From Sphingobacterium sp. SGR-19 (GTDB taxonomy: Bacteria > Bacteroidota > Bacteroidia > Sphingobacteriales > Sphingobacteriaceae), in the NCBI RefSeq assembly GCF_011043555.1, contig NZ_JAAKGS010000004.1:62001-126000 (forward strand): a DNA stretch of 64,000 nucleotides, given 5' to 3'. Numbering within the stretch: the stretch's first letter is position 1; every line of letters starts with the position of its first letter. The notes under the pieces are model-generated. The model was given only the letters and a program-made list of their open reading frames with translations. It was not told the DNA's origin and searched no databases. Shown piece after piece: positions 26,056 to 35,066 of this stretch. The translations under genes were made by a program, and so were the position numbers.

Positions 26056-27747
26056 ATGAAAACAATCATTCTCAACGTATCAAGTATACTTTTTTTCGTA
26101 TGCTCCATAATAGGCTCTGCTTTTGCTCAATCTAAGGTTGCGGCAAAAAGGCCCAATATTATTGTCATCTTAGCAGACGATTTAGGTTATTCTGACTTAG
26201 GTTGCTATGGTGGAGAGATTAATACGCCAAACCTAGACTGGTTGGCTAGTCAAGGTGTTCGATCCACCAGCTTTTATAACGCGAGCAGATGCTGTCCTAC
26301 AAGAGCTTCATTGCTTACCGGTCTCTATCCGCACACCGCTGGAATAGGAAACATGACAACAGATCAAAAGGCTCCTGGGTATAGAGGACAGCTCACATCC
26401 AATACAGTGACTATCGCACAAGTTTTAAAGGACGCAGGATATCAAACGGGTATGGTGGGAAAATGGCATGTCTCAGAAACCAAGCCTCTTCCAGAAAAAG
26501 AAGAGCAATTACGCTGGCTCGATCATCAAATTCAAGATAAAGCATTTGCGGATACCTCGTCTTATCCCACGCACAAAGGTTTTCAGAAATATTACGGAAA
26601 TATATGGGGTGTAGTGGACTTTTTTGATCCATTTTCCTTAGTTAACGGTACTACTCCGGTAAAAAATGTTCCGGCCGATTTCTATTATACGAATGTCCTT
26701 GGAGATTCTGCTGTGGCCTATATCGATTATTTCGCAAAAAATGGAGATCCTTTTTTCATGTATGTAGCCTTCACCGCTCCGCATTGGCCGCTCCAAGCAT
26801 TGGAAAAAGATATTCAAAAGTACGAAGACACCTATAAAAAAGGGTGGGAACATATTAGAACACAGCGGTATCAGAAAATGATTCATCTGGGAATGATAAA
26901 CCCCAAACAGATACCGTTATCTGATTTTATGCATGATGGCAAAACTTGGGAAAACAATCCGGATTCTATTTGGGACGCCCGGGCCATGGCTGTACATGCT
27001 GCCATGGTCGACTGCTTGGATCAAAACGTCGGAAAGCTTATCGACCAATTAAAAAAAACTGGTGAGCTGGAAAATACCTTTATTATGTTTCTTTCAGACA
27101 ACGGAGCTAGCCCTGAGCGGCCGGAAGAATTTGGACCTGGCTACGATCGGTCAGGAACAACCAGAAATGGAGAAAAAGTAAGCTTCTCTGTAAATAAAGA
27201 TGTATTGCCAGGATCACAAACAACCCATATGGGTATTGGTCGACAATGGGCAAACGCTATCAATACACCTTTCCGATACTGGAAAGCGAAGGAGCACGAG
27301 GGCGGAATAAATACACCATTTATTGCCTATTGGCCACAGGGAATCAACAGCACAAATAAATTTAACCGAGTTCCTGCCCATATCATCGATCTGATGGCGA
27401 CCTGTATCGAGGTTTCCGGTGCATCCTATCCACAGACTTTCGAAGGTAATACGATTACACCCTCACCCGGGAAGAGTTTACTACCCGTTTTAAACGGAAA
27501 GATAACAAACCAGCTTCATGATGAACTTTTTTGGGAACATAATGGTGCTGCCGCCCTTCGACAAGGAGACTGGAAAATTGTTAGGCTAGAGGAGAAGGCT
27601 GATTGGGAGTTATACAACTTGGCTGTAGATCGCACAGAGACAAATAATCTGGCTAAAAAATTCCCTGCCCGAGTAAGTCAAATGAAAGAAAAGTGGCATC
27701 AATTAGCAAACCAATATCAGGTATTTCCTAAGCCTGCTGCACAATAA
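26056..27747 (+). CDS. S1-family arylsulfatase-like sulfatase
   Basis: This 563-residue secreted type I sulfatase removes sulfate esters from glycans. A signal peptide ends GSAFAQ. The metal-site opening NIIVILADDLGYSDLGCYG is followed by the formylglycine motif CCPTRASLLTG with Cys79 as the residue to be converted. Also seen are GMVGKWHVSE, APHWPLQALEK, FLSDNGASPERP and EGGINTPFIAYWP. It looks closest to the large arylsulfatase subfamily S1_4, which is a judgement from pattern. I used the ATG at 26056 because it opens the signal peptide. It is the first gene of a plus-strand unit with susCD. No sulfatase-maturing enzyme is visible in this window. Confidence 0.92.
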   Translation: MKTIILNVSSILFFVCSIIGSAFAQSKVAAKRPNIIVILADDLGYSDLGCYGGEINTPNLDWLASQGVRSTSFYNASRCCPTRASLLTGLYPHTAGIGNMTTDQKAPGYRGQLTSNTVTIAQVLKDAGYQTGMVGKWHVSETKPLPEKEEQLRWLDHQIQDKAFADTSSYPTHKGFQKYYGNIWGVVDFFDPFSLVNGTTPVKNVPADFYYTNVLGDSAVAYIDYFAKNGDPFFMYVAFTAPHWPLQALEKDIQKYEDTYKKGWEHIRTQRYQKMIHLGMINPKQIPLSDFMHDGKTWENNPDSIWDARAMAVHAAMVDCLDQNVGKLIDQLKKTGELENTFIMFLSDNGASPERPEEFGPGYDRSGTTRNGEKVSFSVNKDVLPGSQTTHMGIGRQWANAINTPFRYWKAKEHEGGINTPFIAYWPQGINSTNKFNRVPAHIIDLMATCIEVSGASYPQTFEGNTITPSPGKSLLPVLNGKITNQLHDELFWEHNGAAALRQGDWKIVRLEEKADWELYNLAVDRTETNNLAKKFPARVSQMKEKWHQLANQYQVFPKPAAQ

Positions 27748-27777
27748 TGAAAAATCCAAAATTATAAACTTTAAAAA

Positions 27778-29004
27778 ATGATAACATTAAATTTCAGATG
27801 GAAGCTTTTATGTATTGCTTTCTTGGCTATTTCTTGTAAAGAAGAACATGCCACAATGACCGTGAAAGATCCCGAACTGGATCAACCCGTAGAATTAGAC
27901 TACACCTATAAGATGGGTATAAATTTAAATGAACAGGTAGATGTCACCGATTATCAGGATTTGGCGGATACCGAGACAGAATGGGTAAGGTGCTTTGTTG
28001 AGGTGCTGGATATATATAAGGCGGGAACGTTGGATGTAGACGCTAAAATTGCGGCCTTTAATGAATTGAAGTCAAAGGGATATAAAACCGTATTAAGTTT
28101 AAAATTCAATTTCAAAAAACATGGATTCCCGGCTGTGAATAGCGCCGATTGGACCAATTATCTGAACTTTATACAACCTCTTTTGGCGAAAGTAATGCCT
28201 TATACCGATGTGCTGATTGTTGGAAATGAGCCCTTTATTGAGGCGGAAAGAGCAGATTGGAACGAACCGTTGAATACTTTTTATAAAGCCGCTTGTGAGC
28301 GAACCAATAATTATTTCAAGCTGAATAATATACAAAAGCCGATCTTTCTGGGCGCTATGGTCGAGTTGTTTGGCACGGCCAATCAAAATGACGCGGGCCA
28401 TAATGCTATGCTGGCTTTTATCAAATCTGCGGACTACCTACAGGGTGTAGACATCCATATCCACCATTCTGCAACAGAGGAGATCACGACCGCCCTTAAT
28501 TTCGTTAAGGGAAAAATACGGGAAGATCAAAAAATCTTGGTGACCGAGTTTTCCCTCATGCGCCATTGGCGAAATAATAACAATGGTGATATCTCGGCGG
28601 CATTTTTGGCAAAAGCAAATGAAAGTACTACCGATAAAATTTTTCCACCACCAGCAGGTGTGACGAAAAATTTTCAATACATCGACTATGCATTAAAAAA
28701 TCCACGGCCTGCCGAAGAATGGTATGCTTTCTGGGAAAACACCCCTTATTTATTTAACCGGAGGAATTATTTATGTGCCGCGTACAATCTTTTTAAGTCT
28801 GACGGAAACGTATTTCTGACGTTCTATGCGTTGCGACAATCGTACCCTTTAAACACAGATTTTACAGTAAATACAGATCCTTGGGTATTAAACGGTTTGT
28901 TCATGAACCGTTCGGTAGAGCTATTAAACGGGAGAAGTCAAAAATCCTACAGCTATTTTGATCAGTTTGTCCGCATGGCGAATGAAGAAAACCCCTGTAA
29001 TTAA
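27778..29004 (+). CDS. Putative clan-A-like glycoside hydrolase lipoprotein, family unknown
   Basis: This 408-residue lipoprotein (FLAISC, lipid Cys20) reads as an alpha/beta barrel. DVLIVGNEPFIE (Asn150-Glu151-Pro152) ends a strand as in the acid/base NEP motif of clan GH-A. KILVTEFSLMRHW, with Glu257, fits the strand-seven nucleophile, 106 residues later. VDIHIHH supplies histidines between them. I cannot match it to a named family. It shares these motifs in order with the protein at 35067-36233, so the two are diverged paralogues. It begins 30 bases after the sulfatase and ends 34 bases before susC. Enzyme activity is inferred, not established. Confidence 0.65.
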   Translation: MITLNFRWKLLCIAFLAISCKEEHATMTVKDPELDQPVELDYTYKMGINLNEQVDVTDYQDLADTETEWVRCFVEVLDIYKAGTLDVDAKIAAFNELKSKGYKTVLSLKFNFKKHGFPAVNSADWTNYLNFIQPLLAKVMPYTDVLIVGNEPFIEAERADWNEPLNTFYKAACERTNNYFKLNNIQKPIFLGAMVELFGTANQNDAGHNAMLAFIKSADYLQGVDIHIHHSATEEITTALNFVKGKIREDQKILVTEFSLMRHWRNNNNGDISAAFLAKANESTTDKIFPPPAGVTKNFQYIDYALKNPRPAEEWYAFWENTPYLFNRRNYLCAAYNLFKSDGNVFLTFYALRQSYPLNTDFTVNTDPWVLNGLFMNRSVELLNGRSQKSYSYFDQFVRMANEENPCN

Positions 29005-29038
29005 TTACCAAACCAATATACACTAAAATTAAACTAAA

Positions 29039-32000
29039 ATGGACCACATGATGATCCCATCGCTTAGCAATAGGCTAAAGTATCTTATTGCATTGTTATT
29101 GTTTGCCTTGTCGGGAGCTTTACATGCACAGCAAAGTCATGTAAAAGGCAACGTTTCGAGTACCAATGGAAGCCCACTTGAGGGCGTTAGCGTTTCCGTG
29201 AAAAACACAACCCATACTACGGCGACAGATGGCAACGGGAACTATACACTAAATTTATCCACCTCAGGCGCGGTATTGATTTTTAAATATATCGGTTATG
29301 CCACGCAAGAAATTCCGCTGAACGGTCGAACCACCTTAGATGTTACATTAGAACCTGAAGATAAAACCTTGAGTGAAGTCGTTGTGATTGGATATGGTTC
29401 ATTACGAAAAAGTGACCTAACCGGCTCAGTTGCTTCCATAAAAGCAGAAGATCTTACCAAAGGAGCAAATATCAATATGCAACAGGCATTGCAGGGAAGG
29501 GTTCCCGGCGTGCAGATATATCAAAAAAGTGGAGAACCGGGTGCCGCGATGAGTGTGCAAATCAGGGGAATAACGTCTATCACCGGGAACAACGCACCGC
29601 TATATGTGATTGATGGTATGCCGATTAACGATGCTGCAGCAATCGGGGCTCCCGGTGTCGGAGGGGCGACGAATAACCCCAACAATAGATCACCGTTAAA
29701 TACATTAAATCCGGCAGACATTGCTTCTATAGAGATTTTGAAAGATGCTTCTGCAACGGCAATTTATGGTTCTCGCGGTGCGAATGGTGTTGTGTTGATT
29801 ACGACGAAAAAGGGAAGGGAAGGTGCAACAACGGTTAATTATAACGCAACTTTTGGCCAACAGCAGGTAGCCAATACACAGCGTTATATGACCGGCGACG
29901 AATATACTTCTGCAATAAATGGTATTATAGCGGACGGTAATTTAAATACCAGTAGCTATATACCTGTTACAGGTACAAATTACAATACAGATTGGCAAAA
30001 GTTGTTGTTGAAAAATGCGCCGATTCACTCACATGATATTTCTTTTAGTGGGGGGAGCAGTAATACAAAGTATTATATATCTGCTGGTTATTTCGATCAG
30101 GACGGCGTCATGTTAAATTCAGGAACAACCAGATATAATGCTTCCGTAAACTTAGAAACCGGTCTACCTTCTAAATATAACATAGGAATAAGCCTCTCTA
30201 CATCCTATATTAGCGACAATTACAATGCGAATGGAACCGGAATCAATGACAATGCCAGTGCATTATATATGGCACAGAATTATGATCCAACATCTCCAGC
30301 TTTAGATACCGATCTGTCATATTTCCGTTCTCCGCTGATGGCGCCGATGGACAACCCACTGGCTGTTATCCATGGGCAATATTCTGTCGGGGATACCTAC
30401 CGCACCTTTGGAAATATGTTTGCCGAATATTTCTTTATCCCATCTTTATCGGCTAAAGCACGAATAGGAGTAGATTTAAACAATTCAAAACGATCGTTCT
30501 GGATCGACCCGTCTACGTTAACCGGTGCATCTTATGGCGGTTACGCTGATGTAAGGGATGGGAAAAGAGGATATTACCTGCTAGAAGGAACGTTAAATTA
30601 CAATAAAGTTTTTGGTGTACATCGTATCAATGCCGTCGCCGGTTCTACTTATGAACGGTATACGTCTAGTACACTTATCGCAAATGCCCGAAATTTTGCC
30701 TTACCAGATCTAACTTATTATGCCTTGGCATCTGGGGAAGCGACCTTAAATGGTGTAGGAAACGGTGTGCAGGAAAACATCCTATTTTCCTATTTGGGAA
30801 GAGTCAACTATGCATTGATGGACAAATACTTGGTTACGGCTTCTATCAGAGCAGATGGTTCGGCCAGATTCGGGCCAGATAACCGATTCGGGTATTTCCC
30901 TTCCTTGGCGCTAGCATGGAAAATGAAGCAGGAAAATTTCCTTGCGGATGTTTCCGCGGTAGACGAGCTTAAGATCAGAGCAAGCTATGGTGCCATCGGA
31001 AATCAACCGAATGTAAATTACTTATATTTCTCGACCTATTCTGGTGGTAGAGATGCTGTTTTCAACGGTCAACGGGTAAGTACACTGGCTCCGTCACGAA
31101 GCCCAAATCCGGCATTGCAATGGGAGTCTGCTCAACAAGTGGATATTGGTTTAGATTTTGGATTATGGAAATCCAGAATTACGGGTAGCGTAGATTATTA
31201 CAATAGAAGAACATATAACCTTCTTTACAGTGTTCCTCAACCGTTAAGCACTGGTTTTGCGGCTCGAACGGAAAACGTAGGGAGTATGCGAAACACCGGG
31301 ATTGAGGCAGCCGTAAATGGTATACTATTGGATAAACTTGATCTGAAATGGGATATCGGTTTTAATATCACAACACTGAAAAATAAAGTGCTTAGTCTGG
31401 GTAGTGTAGAGCAGTTTATCGGCGAGGGGCCGGGAAATATCGGACAATACAGCATTCTAAAACCCGGAGAATCTATCGGCTCTTTTTACGGCTATATTGT
31501 CGAAGGTGTGTGGCAAACGGATGATGACTTTTCTACGGTACAACCTGGTGTTAGACCGGGCGATCTAAAATACCAGGATATCGATGGAGACAACCTCATT
31601 AATACCAACGACAGGATGGTCCTAGGTAGCTCACTACCTGACTTCTATTATGGATTCAATACCTCTGTAAGTTACAAAGGCTTGTCGCTTGCTATATTTC
31701 TGGAAGGCTCACATGGTGCAAAAATGTTAAATAGTAGCCTGGTAGACTCTTACTATCCGGTTGATTTCAGAAGAAACAAATTAGCAGACTTATATTTAAA
31801 CCGCTGGACACCATCAAACCCAACGAATGAATATCCATCCTTTATTCCAGGTGACCCGCAGGGGAATAAAAATGTAACGAACAAAACCGTGGAAGACGCG
31901 TCGTATTTAAGAATACAATCTGTTAGGCTAGCCTACAAGTTACCGTTACCAAAAAATAAATTTATCAACCATGCAACCGTATTTGTTAACGGCCAGAACC

Positions 32001-32131
32001 TCCATACGTTCACGAAATACTCGGGTGTCGACCCTGCTGTAAACGCCATAGGAGATAATGTGCTACGGGTAGATTATAACTCGTATCCGCTAACCAGAAT
32101 TTTTACTGGAGGAATAAATGTTCAATTCTAA
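29039..32131 (+). CDS. SusC/RagA TonB-dependent outer-membrane transporter (second locus)
   Basis: This is the importer of the second glycan locus, 1030 residues. A signal peptide ends ALHAQQ. Then comes a CarboxypepD_reg-like domain (VKGNVSSTNGSPLEGVSVSVK), the linker LSEVVVIGYGSLRKSDLTG, the plug with DASATAIYGSRGANGVVLITTK near residue 235, and a barrel ending in GGINVQF. It differs clearly from the first SusC over the plug and barrel, so substrate specificity should differ. Several methionines begin the frame; I used the first, and the choice shifts the N-terminus by only a few residues. It lies 34 bases after the previous gene. susD follows at once. Confidence 0.96.
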   Translation: MDHMMIPSLSNRLKYLIALLLFALSGALHAQQSHVKGNVSSTNGSPLEGVSVSVKNTTHTTATDGNGNYTLNLSTSGAVLIFKYIGYATQEIPLNGRTTLDVTLEPEDKTLSEVVVIGYGSLRKSDLTGSVASIKAEDLTKGANINMQQALQGRVPGVQIYQKSGEPGAAMSVQIRGITSITGNNAPLYVIDGMPINDAAAIGAPGVGGATNNPNNRSPLNTLNPADIASIEILKDASATAIYGSRGANGVVLITTKKGREGATTVNYNATFGQQQVANTQRYMTGDEYTSAINGIIADGNLNTSSYIPVTGTNYNTDWQKLLLKNAPIHSHDISFSGGSSNTKYYISAGYFDQDGVMLNSGTTRYNASVNLETGLPSKYNIGISLSTSYISDNYNANGTGINDNASALYMAQNYDPTSPALDTDLSYFRSPLMAPMDNPLAVIHGQYSVGDTYRTFGNMFAEYFFIPSLSAKARIGVDLNNSKRSFWIDPSTLTGASYGGYADVRDGKRGYYLLEGTLNYNKVFGVHRINAVAGSTYERYTSSTLIANARNFALPDLTYYALASGEATLNGVGNGVQENILFSYLGRVNYALMDKYLVTASIRADGSARFGPDNRFGYFPSLALAWKMKQENFLADVSAVDELKIRASYGAIGNQPNVNYLYFSTYSGGRDAVFNGQRVSTLAPSRSPNPALQWESAQQVDIGLDFGLWKSRITGSVDYYNRRTYNLLYSVPQPLSTGFAARTENVGSMRNTGIEAAVNGILLDKLDLKWDIGFNITTLKNKVLSLGSVEQFIGEGPGNIGQYSILKPGESIGSFYGYIVEGVWQTDDDFSTVQPGVRPGDLKYQDIDGDNLINTNDRMVLGSSLPDFYYGFNTSVSYKGLSLAIFLEGSHGAKMLNSSLVDSYYPVDFRRNKLADLYLNRWTPSNPTNEYPSFIPGDPQGNKNVTNKTVEDASYLRIQSVRLAYKLPLPKNKFINHATVFVNGQNLHTFTKYSGVDPAVNAIGDNVLRVDYNSYPLTRIFTGGINVQF

Positions 32132-32150
32132 GATTCAAAAATTTATACAG

Positions 32151-33638
32151 ATGAAAAAGATATATCAATATATAAGCATTGTAGCACTAGCTCTGCCGCT
32201 AGGCTTTAGCTCCTGCGAAAGATTGCTTGATGTAACACCAAACTCAGAGTTTGCTCCGGGTAATGTACTAACGTCGGAAAAAGGGATAACGACATTACTT
32301 TTTTCTGCTTATGCACACCAACAAACACAACAAAACTCCCGGTTTGTGATTAACAACTCCGAGATGTGCACAGATATGGCATTGAATTCCGGTGGTGCAG
32401 AAAATGGCCAATTGATACATATTATGAATTTTACCTGGGATACGGGCGTTTTAAGCTTTCAGGGCGATGTTTGGGCGCCGAACTACCGGTGCATAAGGGA
32501 CGCCAACGACGTTATTGCCAATGTTGATCAGCTTAATGCCAATGAAGTAACAAAGAAAAAAATAAAAGCTGAGGCTCGCGTATTAAGGGCGCAGGCTTAT
32601 GCCATTTTATACAACTGGTTTGGTCCTGTTCCGTTAAGAATCTCAACTTCACAGTCGGGAGATCTAGTCCGCGCTACTCACGACGAAATGAAGATATTCA
32701 TTGAAACCGAAATTATGGAGTCCATTCCAGATCTACCCAATCCGGGGCAGGAGGAAACGTTTGGACGCCTTAACAAGGGAAATGCAACAGGTATTTTAGC
32801 AAAGTTTTTATTAAACACAAAGCAGTGGCAAAAAGCTGCCGATGCTTGTAAAGCTGTCATGGATTTCAATTACTACTCCACGACACAGCATGAATTTAAA
32901 GACCTTTTTAAAGTAGAGAATAAAGGTATTGACAACCGGGAAATGTTGCTGGTATTGCCTTGTAGAAACGAAGTAGACTTTGGAAACTGGTTTATGGCAG
33001 GAGCCTTGCCCGCCGGCTTTAAAAGCACGCCACAAGTTCCTGACTTCATTTACCAATCTACCATGGCCAATTTTGCGACACAATATCGTTTAAGAACGGA
33101 CTTTGTAAATAGCCTCGCAGCGAATGATAAAAGACGTTCGCTAATCTGCACCAGCTACATTAATAACAGCAATGCAACCGTTAACCTTTTGAACGGTGAT
33201 AACGCACGTAGTTTTAAATATTGGGATAATAATACGGTGGGAAATAATAGTGGAAACGATGTTCCGATTATCCGATATGCTGACATTCTGTTATCCCGGG
33301 CGGAAGCATTAAATGAATTAGCCACAGGTACACCTCCTGCCGAATGTTTTTCTTTAATTAATCAAGTGAGGACAAGAGCAGGTCTTGCCGATCTGAGCTT
33401 AACGGACACGCCCACGAAGGAAGATTTCCGGGACGCGATCTTTAGAGAAAGAGGATGGGAATTTATTTCGGAAGGAAAACGCCGGGAGGATCTGATCCGT
33501 CAAGGAACGTTTTTGTCTTCAGCTATTGCCCGGGGCATTTCGTCCGATTTGGCGACAACAGATAAACTACTGTTTCCTATCCCACAATCTGAAATCCAGG
33601 CAAATAAACTTTGTATTCAGAATTCCGGATATAATTAA
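32151..33638 (+). CDS. SusD/RagB-type nutrient-binding lipoprotein (second locus)
   Basis: This 495-residue SusD partner has a lipoprotein signal (LPLGFSSC, lipid Cys22). TPR-like helices include KIKAEARVLRAQAYAILYNWFGPVP near residue 140 and PIIRYADILLSRAEALNEL near 375, and the closing segment ERGWEFISEGKRREDLIRQG is present. I used the ATG at 32151 rather than the one at 32118, since the upstream residues lack a signal and overlap the susC stop. It starts 19 bases past the susC stop and is cotranscribed with it. The glycan bound is unknown but likely sulfated, from its neighbours. Confidence 0.94.
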   Translation: MKKIYQYISIVALALPLGFSSCERLLDVTPNSEFAPGNVLTSEKGITTLLFSAYAHQQTQQNSRFVINNSEMCTDMALNSGGAENGQLIHIMNFTWDTGVLSFQGDVWAPNYRCIRDANDVIANVDQLNANEVTKKKIKAEARVLRAQAYAILYNWFGPVPLRISTSQSGDLVRATHDEMKIFIETEIMESIPDLPNPGQEETFGRLNKGNATGILAKFLLNTKQWQKAADACKAVMDFNYYSTTQHEFKDLFKVENKGIDNREMLLVLPCRNEVDFGNWFMAGALPAGFKSTPQVPDFIYQSTMANFATQYRLRTDFVNSLAANDKRRSLICTSYINNSNATVNLLNGDNARSFKYWDNNTVGNNSGNDVPIIRYADILLSRAEALNELATGTPPAECFSLINQVRTRAGLADLSLTDTPTKEDFRDAIFRERGWEFISEGKRREDLIRQGTFLSSAIARGISSDLATTDKLLFPIPQSEIQANKLCIQNSGYN

Positions 33639-33672
33639 AAGAATGTAAATAAAAAAGTAAACGATTTAGAAA

Positions 33673-33855
33673 ATGAACAAGATTTTAACAGGGCTTTTAT
33701 TGCTCTTATCGATCACTATAAGTGCACAAAACGGTGTATGGACAGTAGAAAAAGCAAACCAATGGTATAAAAGGCAGCCGTGGATAAGAAAAGATGGTAC
33801 ACCGTTCAGCGAAAAGGAAATTGAGACAATTAAACAAGTAACAGAAAAAAACTAA
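33673..33855 (+). pseudogene. 60-residue exported remnant, probable internal deletion of an enzyme gene
   Basis: The frame encodes a signal peptide (LSITISAQ) and then GVWTVEKANQWYKRQPWIR. This opening resembles the start of a group of secreted cellulase-like hydrolases of Bacteroidetes, where it normally leads into the catalytic barrel. Here it passes at once into KDGTPFSEKEIETIKQVTEK, which resembles the C-terminal end of the same proteins. The simplest reading is an in-frame deletion of the barrel. A real small secreted protein cannot be excluded. It lies between susD and the GH43 gene with 34 and 29 bases on its sides. Homology is from memory of the pattern and is uncertain. Confidence 0.45.
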
Positions 33856-33884
33856 TATTTATTATATCAAGTACAATACAGCTT

Positions 33885-35057
33885 ATGCTTATTAATAATC
33901 TTCACAAACTCAAAATATTCCTTGCTTCGCTATTACTTTCCGTAACAGCATGTGGGGTTCAAAAAGGCAACGATTCGAATACGCGAACAACTTTCAGTGA
34001 CCCCTCCGCCCCCATTGGAAATAAAACATTAACTGTTCCACAGGTGGTTAGCCCCATTTTGGATGTATGGATGCGAGATGCGTTCATTATGTACGGTCCT
34101 GATGGAAACTACTATCTAACGGGTACAACAGCGACACCGGATCGTGTGTTTCCCGAGGGAAGGGTACATTGCTGGGATTTTAACGACGGGCTATATATGT
34201 GGAAATCAAAAGATATGAAAAATTGGGAATCTATGGGTCTTATCTGGAGTTTTGACACAGATGCCGCAGATTGGCAAAAAAAAGGAAAACCATTAAAAGC
34301 AGGTGCTGTTTCGCCCAATAACGATCCGCTGGACTCTTTGTATAGAGCGGTCTGGGCTCCGGAACTGCATTACATAGCCAGTCAGAAGAAGTGGATGATC
34401 ATTGCTTGCTTAAATGGAGGAGGGGGCTCTTTCATTCTGGAAAGCACTTCTGGATTGCCGCAAGGACCCTATATAAATATTGAAGGAAATGCGACCGCAC
34501 CTATTTACGAAAATATTGATGCTAGTTTATTTGAAGATGATAACGGTGAGGTGTATGTCGTTGCGCACAACCACTATATTGCGAAAATGAAACCCGATTT
34601 AAGTGATATTGCCGAACCCTACCGTAAATTTATTGAAACACCTTATGACCCCGAACCGTATATTGAGGGAGTGTATATGACTAAACATGACGGCAAATAT
34701 CAGTTATTACAAACTGTCTGGTCGGTACTGAAGCCTGATGGCGATTATACTTACGTCAGAGACGATAGAAAAGATTTAAAATCATTGCATAGTTATGATG
34801 TTGTCGTAGCTGAATCGGATAATATATATGGTCCCTATGGGCCTCGCTACCCGGCAATTATCGAGGGAGGCCATAATAATATCTTTACCGATGGCAACGG
34901 TGATTTATGGTCTTCCACCTTCTTTAATCCACGAGGAACAATGGGGACCCGCTATCCCGTTACTTGTCGGCCTGCCGTCGTTCCGGTTAAATGGGAAAAT
35001 GGGAAACTAATGCCCGATTCCGACAGGGCAAATAAATTTTACTCTTCCTATAACTAA
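33885..35057 (+). CDS. GH43-like five-bladed propeller glycosidase, lipoprotein
   Basis: This 390-residue lipoprotein (SVTAC, lipid Cys23) fits family 43 of glycoside hydrolases. Catalytic residues follow the order Asp, Asp, Glu: RDAFIMYGPDGNYYLTG (general base Asp65), YENIDASLFEDDNGEVYVV (Asp212) and EPYIEGVYMTKHDGKYQLL (general acid Glu261). VWAPELHYIASQKKWMI is a typical blade strand. GH43 members act on arabinose, xylose or galactose linkages, and the family alone does not tell which. Its position after susD and before the second putative glycosidase supports action on the same imported or surface-bound glycan. Confidence 0.88.
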   Translation: MLINNLHKLKIFLASLLLSVTACGVQKGNDSNTRTTFSDPSAPIGNKTLTVPQVVSPILDVWMRDAFIMYGPDGNYYLTGTTATPDRVFPEGRVHCWDFNDGLYMWKSKDMKNWESMGLIWSFDTDAADWQKKGKPLKAGAVSPNNDPLDSLYRAVWAPELHYIASQKKWMIIACLNGGGGSFILESTSGLPQGPYINIEGNATAPIYENIDASLFEDDNGEVYVVAHNHYIAKMKPDLSDIAEPYRKFIETPYDPEPYIEGVYMTKHDGKYQLLQTVWSVLKPDGDYTYVRDDRKDLKSLHSYDVVVAESDNIYGPYGPRYPAIIEGGHNNIFTDGNGDLWSSTFFNPRGTMGTRYPVTCRPAVVPVKWENGKLMPDSDRANKFYSSYN

Positions 35058-35066
35058 ATTCAAGAT

